Source: Gluconobacter cerinus (GTDB taxonomy: Bacteria > Pseudomonadota > Alphaproteobacteria > Acetobacterales > Acetobacteraceae). From it: 64,000 nt of DNA. Positions within the stretch are counted from its first letter, which is position 1; every line of letters starts with the position of its first letter. The position numbers and the translations under genes are program-made. The notes beneath the pieces were generated by a model that saw only the letters and a program-made list of their open reading frames with translations, was not told where the DNA came from and made no database searches. The stretch is taken from assembly GCF_002723935.1 (NCBI RefSeq), contig NZ_BEWM01000007.1, positions 1 through 64,000 of the forward strand, given 5' to 3'. This document shows positions 35,766-44,220 of this stretch, piece by piece.

Positions 35766-36683
35766 CTAAGTGTCCGCTACATTTTCGGATAATGCCTCAC
35801 AGAATGCTTCACTGATAATCTGGCGCATCCATGAGTTATCGGCCGTGCGCTGCCAGAGATACGCGACAGAAAACCGTCCTAAATCTACAGGAGCAGGACA
35901 CACTGTCAGCTCTGATATCGTGGCCAGGCTTCTGGCGGCATGAAGCGGCAATGTGGCCACGGCGCGCGTCCCGATCAGAAAAGCAGGCAATGCCGAAAAA
36001 TGCGTCAAAGCGGACTGAACGCGCCGTTCATGTCCCATCTTTTTCAAAACCTGGTCAACAATACCTTTTCGACCAGAGTAAGAAACCAGAATATGGGGCA
36101 GCGCCAGATAGGTTTCCAGCGAGAGTGGTAGTGTGATGCCGCACGCTTCCGGGTCAAGCAGGCAAGCATAACCTGAAGTGCCAATATCCTGTTGGAGTAG
36201 ACCTGAGCGCAGGACGGGATTGGCCACGACCGCAAAGTCGATTTCGCCCGTTTCGAACAGAGTCTCTACCGTGTGTCGATTGGCCTGCCGGAACGTAACG
36301 GAAATATGAGGCGCCTGTGTCGCCAGACGTTGCGCAATGAGCGGCCCGCCAGCAACTTCAAAATCGTCTGACATACCAATGGAGAAATGCTGATGACTGG
36401 TGGCGGGATCAAAGACAGCCCCAGCCAGAAAGGCCTTATGGATCAACCCGGCGCCACATTGAAGCGGTTCGGCCATGGCGATTGCGCGTTGGGTCGGCTG
36501 CATTCCGTCACGGGTCCGGACAAAGAGCGGGTCTTGTGTGGCGTCACGTAGTCGGCCGAGAGCTGTGCTGACGGCAGACTGGCTCAACGACAGCCGTCGG
36601 GCGGCCTTCGATACGCTCCTTTCTTCCCAGAGCGCCAGAAAGGTAGTGATCAGATTGAAATCAAACCGGGCAATATCAATCAT
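35766..36683 (-). CDS. LysR-family transcriptional regulator
   Basis: 305 residues. N-terminal winged helix ([49 protein letters not shown]; the native text reads FNLITTFL) of the NodD/LeuO-like subgroup, followed by a periplasmic-binding-type effector domain. It is divergent from the nitrilase gene across 99 bases, the usual LysR arrangement, and so likely controls the nitrilase-amidotransferase pair. It is convergent with the cation transporter (17 bases between stop codons). Confidence 0.9.
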   Translation of the reverse strand: [305 protein letters not shown]

Positions 36684-36782
36684 AGTGATTTTGTCTATCT
36701 AAACATTCAATTTTCCTGATCATGCTGGAGCCTCTATTCTGGTGTCAATTCATTTGCTTACCCTCAGGCAGGAGAACGGATC

Positions 36783-37760
36783 ATGAGCCAGCGTCGCGTT
36801 GCCGTCATTCAGGCAGGAACAACTCTTTTCAATACGCCTCAAACGCTGGATCGCATGGAATCCCATTGCAATGAAGCCGCGGCTCAGGGGGTTGAGCTTG
36901 CTGTTTTCCCAGAAGCCTATATCGGCGGGTATCCAAAGGGGCTGACATTTGGAGCCGTGCTTGGAAGTCGTTTTCCGGAAGGGCGCGACGATTATCTGCG
37001 TTACTGGAAATCTGCCATTGATGTGCCTGGAGTTGAAACGGCGCGCATCGGCTCGTTCGCGGCGAAAATGAAAGCACATCTGGTGACGGGCGTGATCGAG
37101 CGTGATGGAGCAACACTCTATTGTACCGCGCTTTTCTTCGGCCCTGATGGCGCGCTTCTTGGCAAACATCGCAAACTGATGCCGACCGGTATCGAGCGAC
37201 TGGTCTGGGGACAGGGGGATGGTTCCACCATTCCTGTGTTCGAGACGGACATCGGTCGTATTGGTGCTGCGATCTGCTGGGAAAACTATATGCCAGACCT
37301 GCGTCAGAGCATGTACGCCCGGGGGATCAATCTATGGTGTGCTCCTACCGTCGATGAACGCGAGATCTGGCAGGCCTCCATGCGCCATATCGCGTATGAA
37401 GGACGCACGTTTGTCCTGAGCGCTTGTCAGTATATGACCCGGGCTGATGCGCCGGAGCAGTATAATTGTCATCAGGGGAACAATCCTGAAACCGTTCTGA
37501 TCCGTGGGGGAAGCGTGATCGTCAATCCATTGGGCGAAATCATCGCTGGTCCTATTTATGACCGTGAAGCGATCATTACGGCCGATATTGATATGGATGA
37601 CGTGATCCGGGGCAAATACGATCTCGACGTCGCCGGTCATTATGCGCGACCAGATATTTTCAACCTGTATGTCGATGATACGGCACGGCAGCCGGTCCTT
37701 TTTTCTGAGGATGCCACCGTGACATCATCTCCCGCAGCGCTCGATCAGGACGCTGAATGA
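36783..37760 (+). CDS. Nitrilase (carbon-nitrogen hydrolase)
   Basis: 325-residue nitrilase converting an organic nitrile to carboxylic acid and ammonia. The catalytic triad is visible: Glu in LAVFPEAYIGGYPKG, Lys in GKHRKLMPTGIERLVWG, and Cys in IGAAICWENYMP. NLWCAPTVDEREIWQASMRHIAYEGR is typical of arylaceto- or aliphatic nitrilases. RBS CAGGAGAA lies 8 bases before the ATG. It overlaps the next gene by 4 bases. The combination with a class I amidotransferase domain protein suggests nitrogen recovery from nitriles, perhaps plant-derived cyanogenic compounds; this is inference. Confidence 0.93.
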   Translation: MSQRRVAVIQAGTTLFNTPQTLDRMESHCNEAAAQGVELAVFPEAYIGGYPKGLTFGAVLGSRFPEGRDDYLRYWKSAIDVPGVETARIGSFAAKMKAHLVTGVIERDGATLYCTALFFGPDGALLGKHRKLMPTGIERLVWGQGDGSTIPVFETDIGRIGAAICWENYMPDLRQSMYARGINLWCAPTVDEREIWQASMRHIAYEGRTFVLSACQYMTRADAPEQYNCHQGNNPETVLIRGGSVIVNPLGEIIAGPIYDREAIITADIDMDDVIRGKYDLDVAGHYARPDIFNLYVDDTARQPVLFSEDATVTSSPAALDQDAE

Positions 37761-38482
37761 GCGATTGTCGTAGGATCGTTCTCATTCAGGCGGGTCAGCC
37801 ACCGCAAGACCTACGCGACCGACTGGGAGAACAGTCCGACTGGTTCCGGGCGGCTCTCCCCCAAGACGGAAGTGAGATTGTAACCGTCCGCCCTTTCCGG
37901 GAGGAGGTATTGCCCGCGATCGGCATGTTTTCGCACGCGATCATCACCGGTTCCTGGTCGATGGTGACTGAGCGCGAAGATCGGAGTGAACGTACGGGCG
38001 AATGGATACGCCATGCGGTAGCGGTGCAGGCACCATTGCTTGGCGTCTGCTACGGCCATCAACTGATGGCCGACGCGCTGGGCGGGAAAGTGGACTATCA
38101 TCCCGCAGGACGGGAGGTGGGAGTCCATCAGATTACGACAGCCCATTCAGCTCGGCACGATCATTTGATGAACGACCTGCCGCACCAGTTCGATGCGTTC
38201 CTAACGCATGAACAGTCGGTTCTGATGCCTCCTGCATGCGCAACCGTGCTCGCGGGGTCCAAGCATGATCCACGCCAGATACTGTCGTATGGGTCAAATG
38301 CGTGGTCGACCCAGTTCCATCCAGAGTTTACACCAGAAATTATGGCTACCTGTATTGAACAGCGTCGGGAGCATTTCCTTGCTGAAGGGCATGACGTCGA
38401 TGGCATGCTCAGTCGTTTGGTTATTCCCCGGAAAATCCCTCAAACGATCTTGAGAGACTTTATCTTAAATCCCGCTTTCTAA
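37757..38482 (+). CDS. Class I glutamine amidotransferase-like protein
   Basis: 241 residues. Triad: Cys in APLLGVCYGHQLMADALGG, and His-x-Glu in WSTQFHPEFTPEI. The rest resembles stand-alone GATase1 proteins (GuaA N-terminal-like, gamma-glutamyl-hydrolysing type). Translationally coupled to the nitrilase (ATGA overlap). It may hydrolyse gamma-glutamyl conjugates or deliver ammonia; the substrate cannot be read from sequence. The next 276 bases before the PadR operator contain no supported gene. Confidence 0.88.
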   Translation: MSDCRRIVLIQAGQPPQDLRDRLGEQSDWFRAALPQDGSEIVTVRPFREEVLPAIGMFSHAIITGSWSMVTEREDRSERTGEWIRHAVAVQAPLLGVCYGHQLMADALGGKVDYHPAGREVGVHQITTAHSARHDHLMNDLPHQFDAFLTHEQSVLMPPACATVLAGSKHDPRQILSYGSNAWSTQFHPEFTPEIMATCIEQRREHFLAEGHDVDGMLSRLVIPRKIPQTILRDFILNPAF

Positions 38483-38758
38483 GGATTCCATCTGATTTGT
38501 GCCCGACCTGAAGGGCAATGGTTCCAGCCCGACGCGCTCACCGGCTTGATGGCTAGAAAACGCTTCAACCCCGTCAGAGATGTGAATATCCGCTCTCACC
38601 CACCTACAACCGACATTCCGCTCCCCCCCCCATTCTGGACCTTCCTTGAATGGAGCTAGTTATTGTTGAAGAACAATGAGTGGCTGTAATCTGGCCATTT
38701 AACTCGAAATTCGTGTAACCCTCGATAAACATTCAAGGCACAAATAAAAACGTATTTC

Positions 38759-38787
38759 AAGATATCCTTGCATTGCATGGATATCTT
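38759..38787. promoter_or_regulatory. 9-bp inverted repeat upstream of padR, candidate operator
   Basis: AAGATATCC (38759-38767) and GGATATCTT (38779-38787) form a perfect dyad with an 11-base spacer containing TTGCATTGCAT. It lies 16 bases before the PadR start codon, a position suited to autoregulation. Confidence 0.55.
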
Positions 38788-38802
38788 CTTCATAAACCTT
38801 GC

Positions 38803-39168
38803 ATGACAAGGAAATCAGATGAGCCGAGAGATGTAATTGCCAAGTGGGAGGTTCAGCTACGCAAAGGCGTGTTGGAATTCATCATTCTGCATTCACTTAA
38901 CGAACGCGAACAATACGGTTTCGAACTCATCTCGGGTATTGCCGAACGGGCCGCAATCAATGTGCCGGAAGGAACTTTGTATCCACTCCTGCTGCGCCTG
39001 CAGAAGGAAGAGTTAATTTCGTCTCGTCTTGCCGAAGGCGACGGTGGAGCGCCCCGAAAATATTACACCCTGACGCTTCAAGGGAGGGAGCTTTTACAAG
39101 CCATGATCCCAACTTGGTCGAAACTCACCATCTCCGTTGATCGTCTTTTGCATGGAGCCGCTGTATGA
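38803..39168 (+). CDS. PadR-family regulator
   Basis: 121 residues. Winged helix typical of PadR subfamily 1: VQLRKGVLEFIILHSLNEREQYGFELISGIAERAAINVPEGTLYPLLLRLQKEELI (positions about 20-75), then wing with APRKYYTLTLQGRELL. ATG 38803 begins MTRKSDEP, just after the dyad; an upstream start at 38773 would lie inside the operator. It overlaps the following membrane protein gene by 4 bases. PadR plus HAAS-domain membrane protein is a common small sensory pair in which the regulator controls its own operon. Confidence 0.9.
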   Translation: MTRKSDEPRDVIAKWEVQLRKGVLEFIILHSLNEREQYGFELISGIAERAAINVPEGTLYPLLLRLQKEELISSRLAEGDGGAPRKYYTLTLQGRELLQAMIPTWSKLTISVDRLLHGAAV

Positions 39169-39749
39169 TACCCACTTTTACAGACCCCGCCGCAAACCGT
39201 CTTTGGAAAGACTATTTCGCCCGGGTCAATCGTCTGCTGACTCATTCTGGCGCAGACAGGAAAGAGTTGCTGACCGATCTTGAAGCGCATGTCGCTGACA
39301 GTCTGATTGCCAATGCGCAAGGGACCGAAATGGAACGGCTTCAGTCCGCTCTTGCTCGTCTGGGGCAGCCTGAGGAATACTTAAGGCCACTGTTGGCCGA
39401 CGACCTAATCGATCGCGGAACGCGCACCTACGCTCCACTCACAATCATCCACGGTTTATTCCACGCTGTTCTGGCGGGATCACGTCGAGCGACGATCGCG
39501 TGCGGATTTAGTCTTGGATATCTGTGCCTTGCCATCTTCGTGGCGATCGCTGTCCTGAAGCCCGTATGGCGCGATCATGTCGGTGTATTTCAAGGCGAGA
39601 ACGGCACGATTAGAGCTGGTATTTTCTCGCTATCAGGAAGCGATCACGACATGCTGGGCTGGTGGACGACGCCAATTGCGCTCCTACTCGCAGCGCTTGT
39701 CTATGTGGGTTTGACAAAGAGCTTACGTGCTCTTCGTCACCAGCCATAA
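39165..39749 (+). CDS. HAAS-domain (DUF1700-like) membrane protein
   Basis: 194 residues. The cytoplasmic N-terminus (AANRLWKDYFARVNRLLTHSGADRKELLTDLEAHVADSLI...LQSALARLGQPEEYLRPLL) matches HAAS domains found with PadR regulators (L..L...ER.E.L.DLE.H..E). Two or three membrane segments follow (about 108-130 and 168-185). Presumed to signal envelope state or antibiotic stress to the PadR partner; known only by family context. Confidence 0.78.
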   Translation: MIPTFTDPAANRLWKDYFARVNRLLTHSGADRKELLTDLEAHVADSLIANAQGTEMERLQSALARLGQPEEYLRPLLADDLIDRGTRTYAPLTIIHGLFHAVLAGSRRATIACGFSLGYLCLAIFVAIAVLKPVWRDHVGVFQGENGTIRAGIFSLSGSDHDMLGWWTTPIALLLAALVYVGLTKSLRALRHQP

Positions 39750-39893
39750 ACGGTTGTCCTGATATCCTGTAGAACAAGGGTTTACTACTGGTGCGCGTCC
39801 TTTGTTTTATTCACGTTGGCTTCGTAAGGCACTTGCGCATCCATCTGGAAAGATTTTGTGGCCTAGTCTGACCGGAGAGAAAAGCTACGACCA

Positions 39894-40226
39894 TTACCCC
39901 ACCAGGAGCCGAGCCCGTTCACGTACCGCTTCAAGTTCGCTGTCCAAGACCCGACCTTTATGCTTTGCACGACGAGCACGCCAGTCAAGGCTACGCACCT
40001 GATCAGAAAGAACGACACTCGCAGGCTCACCCGCCAACGGCACTTCAAAAGGATACCCTTTGATTTTTGTTGTTGTGGGACAGCAAACAATCATACCAGA
40101 CTTTTTATTGTAGTCGACAGGGGAGAGCACCACAGCGGGACGATGCCCTGCCTGTTCGCGTCCTGCCTGCGGGTCGAATTCCAGCCAGACAATGTCTCCG
40201 CAATCTGGCACCCAGGAGGCTGACAT
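39894..40226 (-). CDS. mazF: MazF toxin, endoribonuclease
   Basis: 110 residues, PemK/MazF SH3-like fold: VPDCGDIVWLEFDPQAGREQAGHRPAVVLSP contains the family GDIxWxxFxPxxGxEQxGxRPxxVLS pattern, with ILS-type VVLSDQVRSLDWRARRAKHKGRV later. It cleaves single-stranded mRNA at short sequences. The ATG directly abuts the MazE stop. All landmarks (Arg of GHRP, Ser/Thr of PTTT, the DQVRSLDW loop) are present, so it should be active. On a plasmid-like replicon it would act in stable inheritance. Confidence 0.93.
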   Translation of the reverse strand: MSASWVPDCGDIVWLEFDPQAGREQAGHRPAVVLSPVDYNKKSGMIVCCPTTTKIKGYPFEVPLAGEPASVVLSDQVRSLDWRARRAKHKGRVLDSELEAVRERARLLVG

Positions 40227-40469
40227 TTACCAGACTTCTCCACCCGTTTCGGACCCAAAATTCACTTCACCATGACGGTTATCATCTGTGATGGCAGCAG
40301 TTAAGGCTTCGAGAGACAGTGCCGCAGGTCGAACGGGTTGAATAATAATACGTCCATCTTCTTCGCGGACATCAACGGCTTGATTCACCTGCAGGTGAGC
40401 AGCCTCAAGGATATTGGCTGGCAGACGGACGGCCGCGCTGTTTCCCCATTTCCGGACGGTTCCAAGCAT
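40227..40469 (-). CDS. mazE: MazE antitoxin
   Basis: 80 residues. AbrB/SpoVT-type swapped-hairpin DNA-binding N-terminus (VRKWGNSAAVRLPANILEAAHLQVNQAVDVREEDGRIIIQPV) followed by an acidic, flexible tail that would wrap the toxin. First gene of the mazEF operon; the pair is expected to repress its own promoter. Confidence 0.93.
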   Translation of the reverse strand: MLGTVRKWGNSAAVRLPANILEAAHLQVNQAVDVREEDGRIIIQPVRPAALSLEALTAAITDDNRHGEVNFGSETGGEVW

Positions 40470-40639
40470 TGGATCTCTCCTGTGTGTGTCTACATGGTAG
40501 ATACTACTTCGAGTGACCTTACTTCAATCCTAAAATAGCCGATGTCCGCTTTTAACGGATTGGGCATATGAAGCGGACAGGCCGTTCACCCCCCTGTGCG
40601 GCCTGTCTGCTTAGGAATAGAAGCAGACAGGCGGGATAT

Positions 40640-40781
40640 GCCTTCATGTCAGTCGTTCAGATGGCCACACTAATTTCCTCATTGGGGACATGTTGGATTT
40701 AAAATTCAATCTCCGTGTCGCATTATATCTGTCCTGTGGCGTTCTTGTTTGGGCGCGGTTAATTGGCGCCGCTTATGTGAC
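40640..40781 (+). repeat. Dispersed 140-bp repeat, copy 2
   Basis: Nearly identical to the reverse complement of 10448-10588. The homology stops at GTGAC (40781), directly at the insertion point of the IS5-type element. Just upstream (40570-40605) lies GCGGACAGGCC...GGCCTGTCTGC, a long dyad that may be a terminator or part of the same structure. The 40470-40639 stretch otherwise contains no gene. Confidence 0.8.
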
Positions 40782-40784
40782 CTA

Positions 40785-41607
40785 GGGCCTGTTAGGCCTT
40801 GAATGATAGAACGGACTGCATAGCTACTTATGATGAGCATGATGCAGTCTGTCTTCTCCGACACCGCCTGGTCTGTCTGGGAGCCAACTGATCGAGGAAG
40901 TCCGTCCGAAGGGCAAGAGCCCGCCGAGGAAACTTCGACGGACGATATCCGCGATTTTTTGGCGTCACCAGAATGGTGCGAAATGGCGTGCGCTGCCATC
41001 TGAGTTTGGTCCCTGGTGGATTGCAGCACAACTGTTCATTCGACGGTCGAAACGCGGTGTGTGGCAGCGCCTCTTTGAAAAGGTCAAAAACAGGGACCAG
41101 ACCCTCGGCATGGTTTTTCTCGATGGCACGATAATCTGTGCCCCTCACAAGGCCGCCTGGGCCGCCAAAAAAGGGGCTACAGTTGGTCGCTCACGTGGAG
41201 GCTTTGGCACCAAAGTCTGTGTAGCCGCGGATGGACATGGCAAGGCACTGTCTTTTATCCTGTCCTGTCGCCCGGACAGGCACATGAACTGCCATCCGCT
41301 TATGCCCTGCTCGACGACCTGCCGCACCCATCGACCTATGTCGTCTGTGATCGCGGATATGCCTCGCACAAATTCCGTGAATATCTCTGGGACCGGGGAT
41401 CTCGTCCTGTCATTCCGCCAAGGAAGAATAACCCGGAAGTCGCCTGTCCCAGATGGGCGTACAGACACCGGCATCTGGTTGAAAACCTGTGGGCAAGGCT
41501 CAAGGAGTGGCGGGCTGTCGCGACCCGATATGAGAAAACCGCCGCATCCTTCCTCTCCGTCATCCTCATCGCTGCTACAGTAGACTACATCAAGGCCTAA
41601 CAGGCCC
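40785..41607 (+). mobile_element. IS5-family (IS427-like) insertion sequence, 823 bp
   Basis: Perfect 18-base terminal inverted repeats GGGCCTGTTAGGCCTTGA (40785-40802 and 41590-41607, reversed). TA duplicated on both sides (40783-40784, 41608-41609) within a C-TA-G target, as known for the IS427 subgroup. It contains one transposase region in three reading-frame segments. Confidence 0.93.
40830..41600 (+). pseudogene. Transposase of the 823-bp IS, two frame changes
   Basis: Frame 1 begins MMSMMQSVFSDTAWSVWEP and must shift by one base near 40888 to continue LIEEVRPKGKSPPRKLRRTISAIFWR and then GMVFLDGTIICAPHKAAWAAKKG. A second shift near 41262-41268 leads to SPGQAHELPSAYALLDDLP, YVVCDRGYASHKFREYL (catalytic Asp) and WARLKEWRAVATRYEKTAASF, ending at TAA 41600. 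IS427-type elements often use one programmed shift between two ORFs, but two shifts suggest decay. The terminal repeats are intact, so it could be mobilised in trans. Confidence 0.85.
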
Positions 41608-41668
41608 TAGCCTCTGAGCCTTGAAAACAAACGTAGGCATCGACCCTCACTTCCGACGATAGTTTTTG

Positions 41669-43159
41669 CTATAGCCCCTCAGGCCCATCATACTCGCGCA
41701 GGTGACCATTTTTGATCGCCAGCCAACGAGTGCCGACGTTTCGCACAAACTGACGGTCGTGCGAGATGATTACGGCTGTGGCACCCTGTGCAAGAAGCTC
41801 TTCCTCAAGGCGCTGCTGTCCGGGGATGTCGACATGGTTGGTCGGTTCGTCGAGGACATAGAAATTTGGCGTCTCCAGCCGGAGCTTTAGCAGTGCCAGA
41901 CGCGCACGCTGACCGGGTGAAAGAAGCGCTATCGCTCTCGTCTGCGCCTGGATGTCGACTCCGGCCGATGCCAGCAACCTTGTTGCCTGTGCGTCGCCGA
42001 TCCCCGTAAGCGCCGCAATGAGCCGATGCGGCGTTTGCCTTTCCGGGAGATGAGACATGCCCTGATCCATGAAGCCGGTAATGGCGGATGGGCTGACCCG
42101 GGTGCCCGCCACGCTTTCCGCGGTAGCTCGTTTTAAAAGCCGAACAAAGCTTGTTTTTCCGGTGCCATTCTGGCCTAGAAGAACAACCCGGTCGCCTTGA
42201 TAAATGTCGAGTTTGTCGATCTGGAACAACGTATCGCCGATTGGCGTGGTGATTGTCACATCCCGCAAGGCGACCAGAACCTTCGCATGCGTGCTGCTGC
42301 TGGCCAGTCTGATCTCGCCCCTGCGCAGGCTCTCTACTGGCTTCAGGGTTTCCTCAAGCTTCTCGGCTCGTGCTTTCAACTGCATCGCCTTCTTCTGGAG
42401 CAGGTCACTTCCACTATTGACCCCGATATTACGCAACGATCCGGCGTTGCGGCGCAGTCGGCCGACTTCCTTGAGGTCCCTGGTATATTGCCGGTCCTGT
42501 GCCGCGTCATCCTCGACCAGAAGTTTGTGGGCTTGCGAATATGGATAAGCGTAGTCGCGGCTGATTTCCGGGCGCAGAAAGAGCGTGTGGGTGGTGCATG
42601 TATCGAGAAATCTGCGGTCATGGCTTGCGATCAGCATCGGCGTGCGTGCAGCAATGCCAGTAATCCAGTTTTCGAGAACGTTCAGCTTGTCGGAATCCAG
42701 ATGATTGGTCGGCTCGTCCAGCAGCAGGATATCGGGCTCGGTCACCCAGACGCGCGCAAGAAGCGCCAGCCGTTGCCAGCCGCCACTTAACTCTTGCAGG
42801 CATCGGTCATGCAGTTCCGGCGGTGTGTCGAGTTCGCCGAGTGCGACATCTACTCTCCAGGTTTCCTGATCGCGCGCTTGGGGAGGCAAGGCACGACGTA
42901 TGGCCTCGTAGAGGCTCAGACTACGCAGGTTTTCCGGAAGGTTCTGCGGCACATAACCTATGCGCAGGCCGCGCGCGAGCGTGATGGCGCCGGTATCTGG
43001 CTCCGCAAGACCTGCGACACAGCGCAGAAGGGTTGATTTACCGCTTCCATTACTGGCGACAAGGCCGATCCGCTGATCAGCGTAGAGCGAAAGGTTGAGA
43101 TTTTGAAACAGCGTGCGCGGGGACGCGACACCGACGTCGCGCAGGGTAATGAGTGTCAT
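41669..43159 (-). CDS. ABC-F family ATPase
   Basis: 496 residues, two ABC domains without membrane segments. First: GLVASNGSGKSTLLRC (Walker A), LQELSGGWQRLALLARVWVTEPDILLLDEPTNHLD. Second: VVLLGQNGTGKTSFVRLL and LLSPGQRARLALLKLRLETPNFYVLDEPTNHVD, with a charged linker between (about 240-300; KARAEKLEETLKPVESL). ABC-F proteins act on the ribosome, either as translation factors or by displacing antibiotics. ATG 43159 is used because the homology starts there; the frame is open to 43234. The second signature LSPGQ is typical of accessory/resistance members. A hairpin lies in the 5' region. Confidence 0.9.
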   Translation of the reverse strand: MTLITLRDVGVASPRTLFQNLNLSLYADQRIGLVASNGSGKSTLLRCVAGLAEPDTGAITLARGLRIGYVPQNLPENLRSLSLYEAIRRALPPQARDQETWRVDVALGELDTPPELHDRCLQELSGGWQRLALLARVWVTEPDILLLDEPTNHLDSDKLNVLENWITGIAARTPMLIASHDRRFLDTCTTHTLFLRPEISRDYAYPYSQAHKLLVEDDAAQDRQYTRDLKEVGRLRRNAGSLRNIGVNSGSDLLQKKAMQLKARAEKLEETLKPVESLRRGEIRLASSSTHAKVLVALRDVTITTPIGDTLFQIDKLDIYQGDRVVLLGQNGTGKTSFVRLLKRATAESVAGTRVSPSAITGFMDQGMSHLPERQTPHRLIAALTGIGDAQATRLLASAGVDIQAQTRAIALLSPGQRARLALLKLRLETPNFYVLDEPTNHVDIPGQQRLEEELLAQGATAVIISHDRQFVRNVGTRWLAIKNGHLREYDGPEGL

Positions 43160-43252
43160 GATGAACAAGCCTGTTGAGGCACTGACCGCACAAAGGGTCA
43201 GCGGATGCATCAAGGGCAGTCCGGCACGAAGCAATCAGCGTCAGGCGGGGCC

Positions 43253-43277
43253 GCCCTGCGAATAATTATCGCAGGGC
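43253..43277 (-). promoter_or_regulatory. Perfect hairpin upstream of the ABC-F gene
   Basis: GCCCTGCGA (43253-43261) pairs with TCGCAGGGC (43269-43277) across a 7-base AT loop, about 95 bases upstream of the ABC-F start. There is no U-tract after it on the minus strand. It may act in a leader that controls the gene, as in some ABC-F resistance genes, or as an operator. Confidence 0.4.
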
Positions 43278-43470
43278 AGAAACAGGGCCACGGCGGTGGA
43301 GGTAATGGCGAAATGCAGTCATGTGTCCTCCCTCCCTAAGCTAATTCGTAGCGTTCTCCACCTGTTTAGTCGAATACGCGTTCGACGACAATCGTCTGAC
43401 CGGTGTCGTCTACAGAACAGTCGTTTATTTTCTATTGCTTACCTACTGAACCTCGTCGAAGATCTTCCGC

Positions 43471-44220
43471 ATGGCAGACTGTTACTCTTCTAGTCCGGCT
43501 GAAGCCCTCGCGACAGCAACAAGCGTGTTCCGGGAACGCTATGAGGCGGCATCCTTCGCTTATGTCGCGGGCTCAATCATGCGCGGTGAAGGCACTTATC
43601 TTTCTGATATAGATCTCGTTGTCATCTACGATCATCGCGAAGCCGCATACCGAGAGAGCTTCGTCGTAGGAGACATGCCCATAGAGGCTATCGTTCATGA
43701 CCGCTAAACGTTGGCTTGGTTCGTCAAAGACGACGTGTCACGAGGTCGCCCCAGTATTCTGAATATGATTGCGGAAGGCCAAATTATCGGTCCAGAGTGT
43801 GACAGAGCCGTGGCACTGCGCAGAGAGATGTCAGATCTTTTGGCAAAAGGGCCGCCTCCTTTATCGCCCACTGGTTTGAATGCATTGCGCTATGAATTAA
43901 CAAATGCAATCGATGACCTTCGCGGCAATCGAATTTTGCAGGAGGTGATAGCGATCGGTGCCTCGCTCCATCCCAGACTTGTGGAACTCGCATTGCGCGG
44001 ACGGGGGCGCTGGAATGGTACGGGAAAATGGGCACCACGCCTGCTCGGCGAAATAGATACCGGGCTGGCGGACAGATTCGATAAGGCTTTCCAAACACTA
44101 TTCACGAATGGCGATGTCCAGCTCGTCATTGAGTTGGTCGAAGCAGAACTGGCGCCCCACGGTGGAACATTGTTCGGCGGTGACTGCCGCGTTGCGTCCG
44201 GCTCCTGGCGCGTGATTTAA
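43471..44220 (+). pseudogene. Nucleotidyltransferase-fold gene with an internal stop
   Basis: The N-terminus has the NTP-transferase signature FAYVAGSIMRGEGTYLSDIDLVVIYD (GS..RGEGT.LSDIDL). A TAA at 43705-43707 interrupts IVHDR/TLAWFV, and the same frame continues without further stops through DDVSRGRPSILNMIAEGQII to a TAA at 44220. One base change (for example GAA to TAA, where relatives read HDRETLAWF) restores a 249-residue protein. It is therefore a nonsense pseudogene, or a readthrough case. Related proteins resemble aminoglycoside nucleotidyltransferases and MNT-type antitoxins; the substrate is unknown. Confidence 0.8.

Noticed and set aside
40570-40605. Dyad GCGGACAGGCC...GGCCTGTCTGC as a terminator
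   Set aside because: No T-tract and no gene ends pointing into it; mazE starts rather than ends nearby. Kept only as context for repeat copy 2.
43159-43234. N-terminal extension of the ABC-F protein
   Set aside because: ABC-F proteins begin directly at the first ABC domain; ATG 43159 suits that, and the extension has no support.
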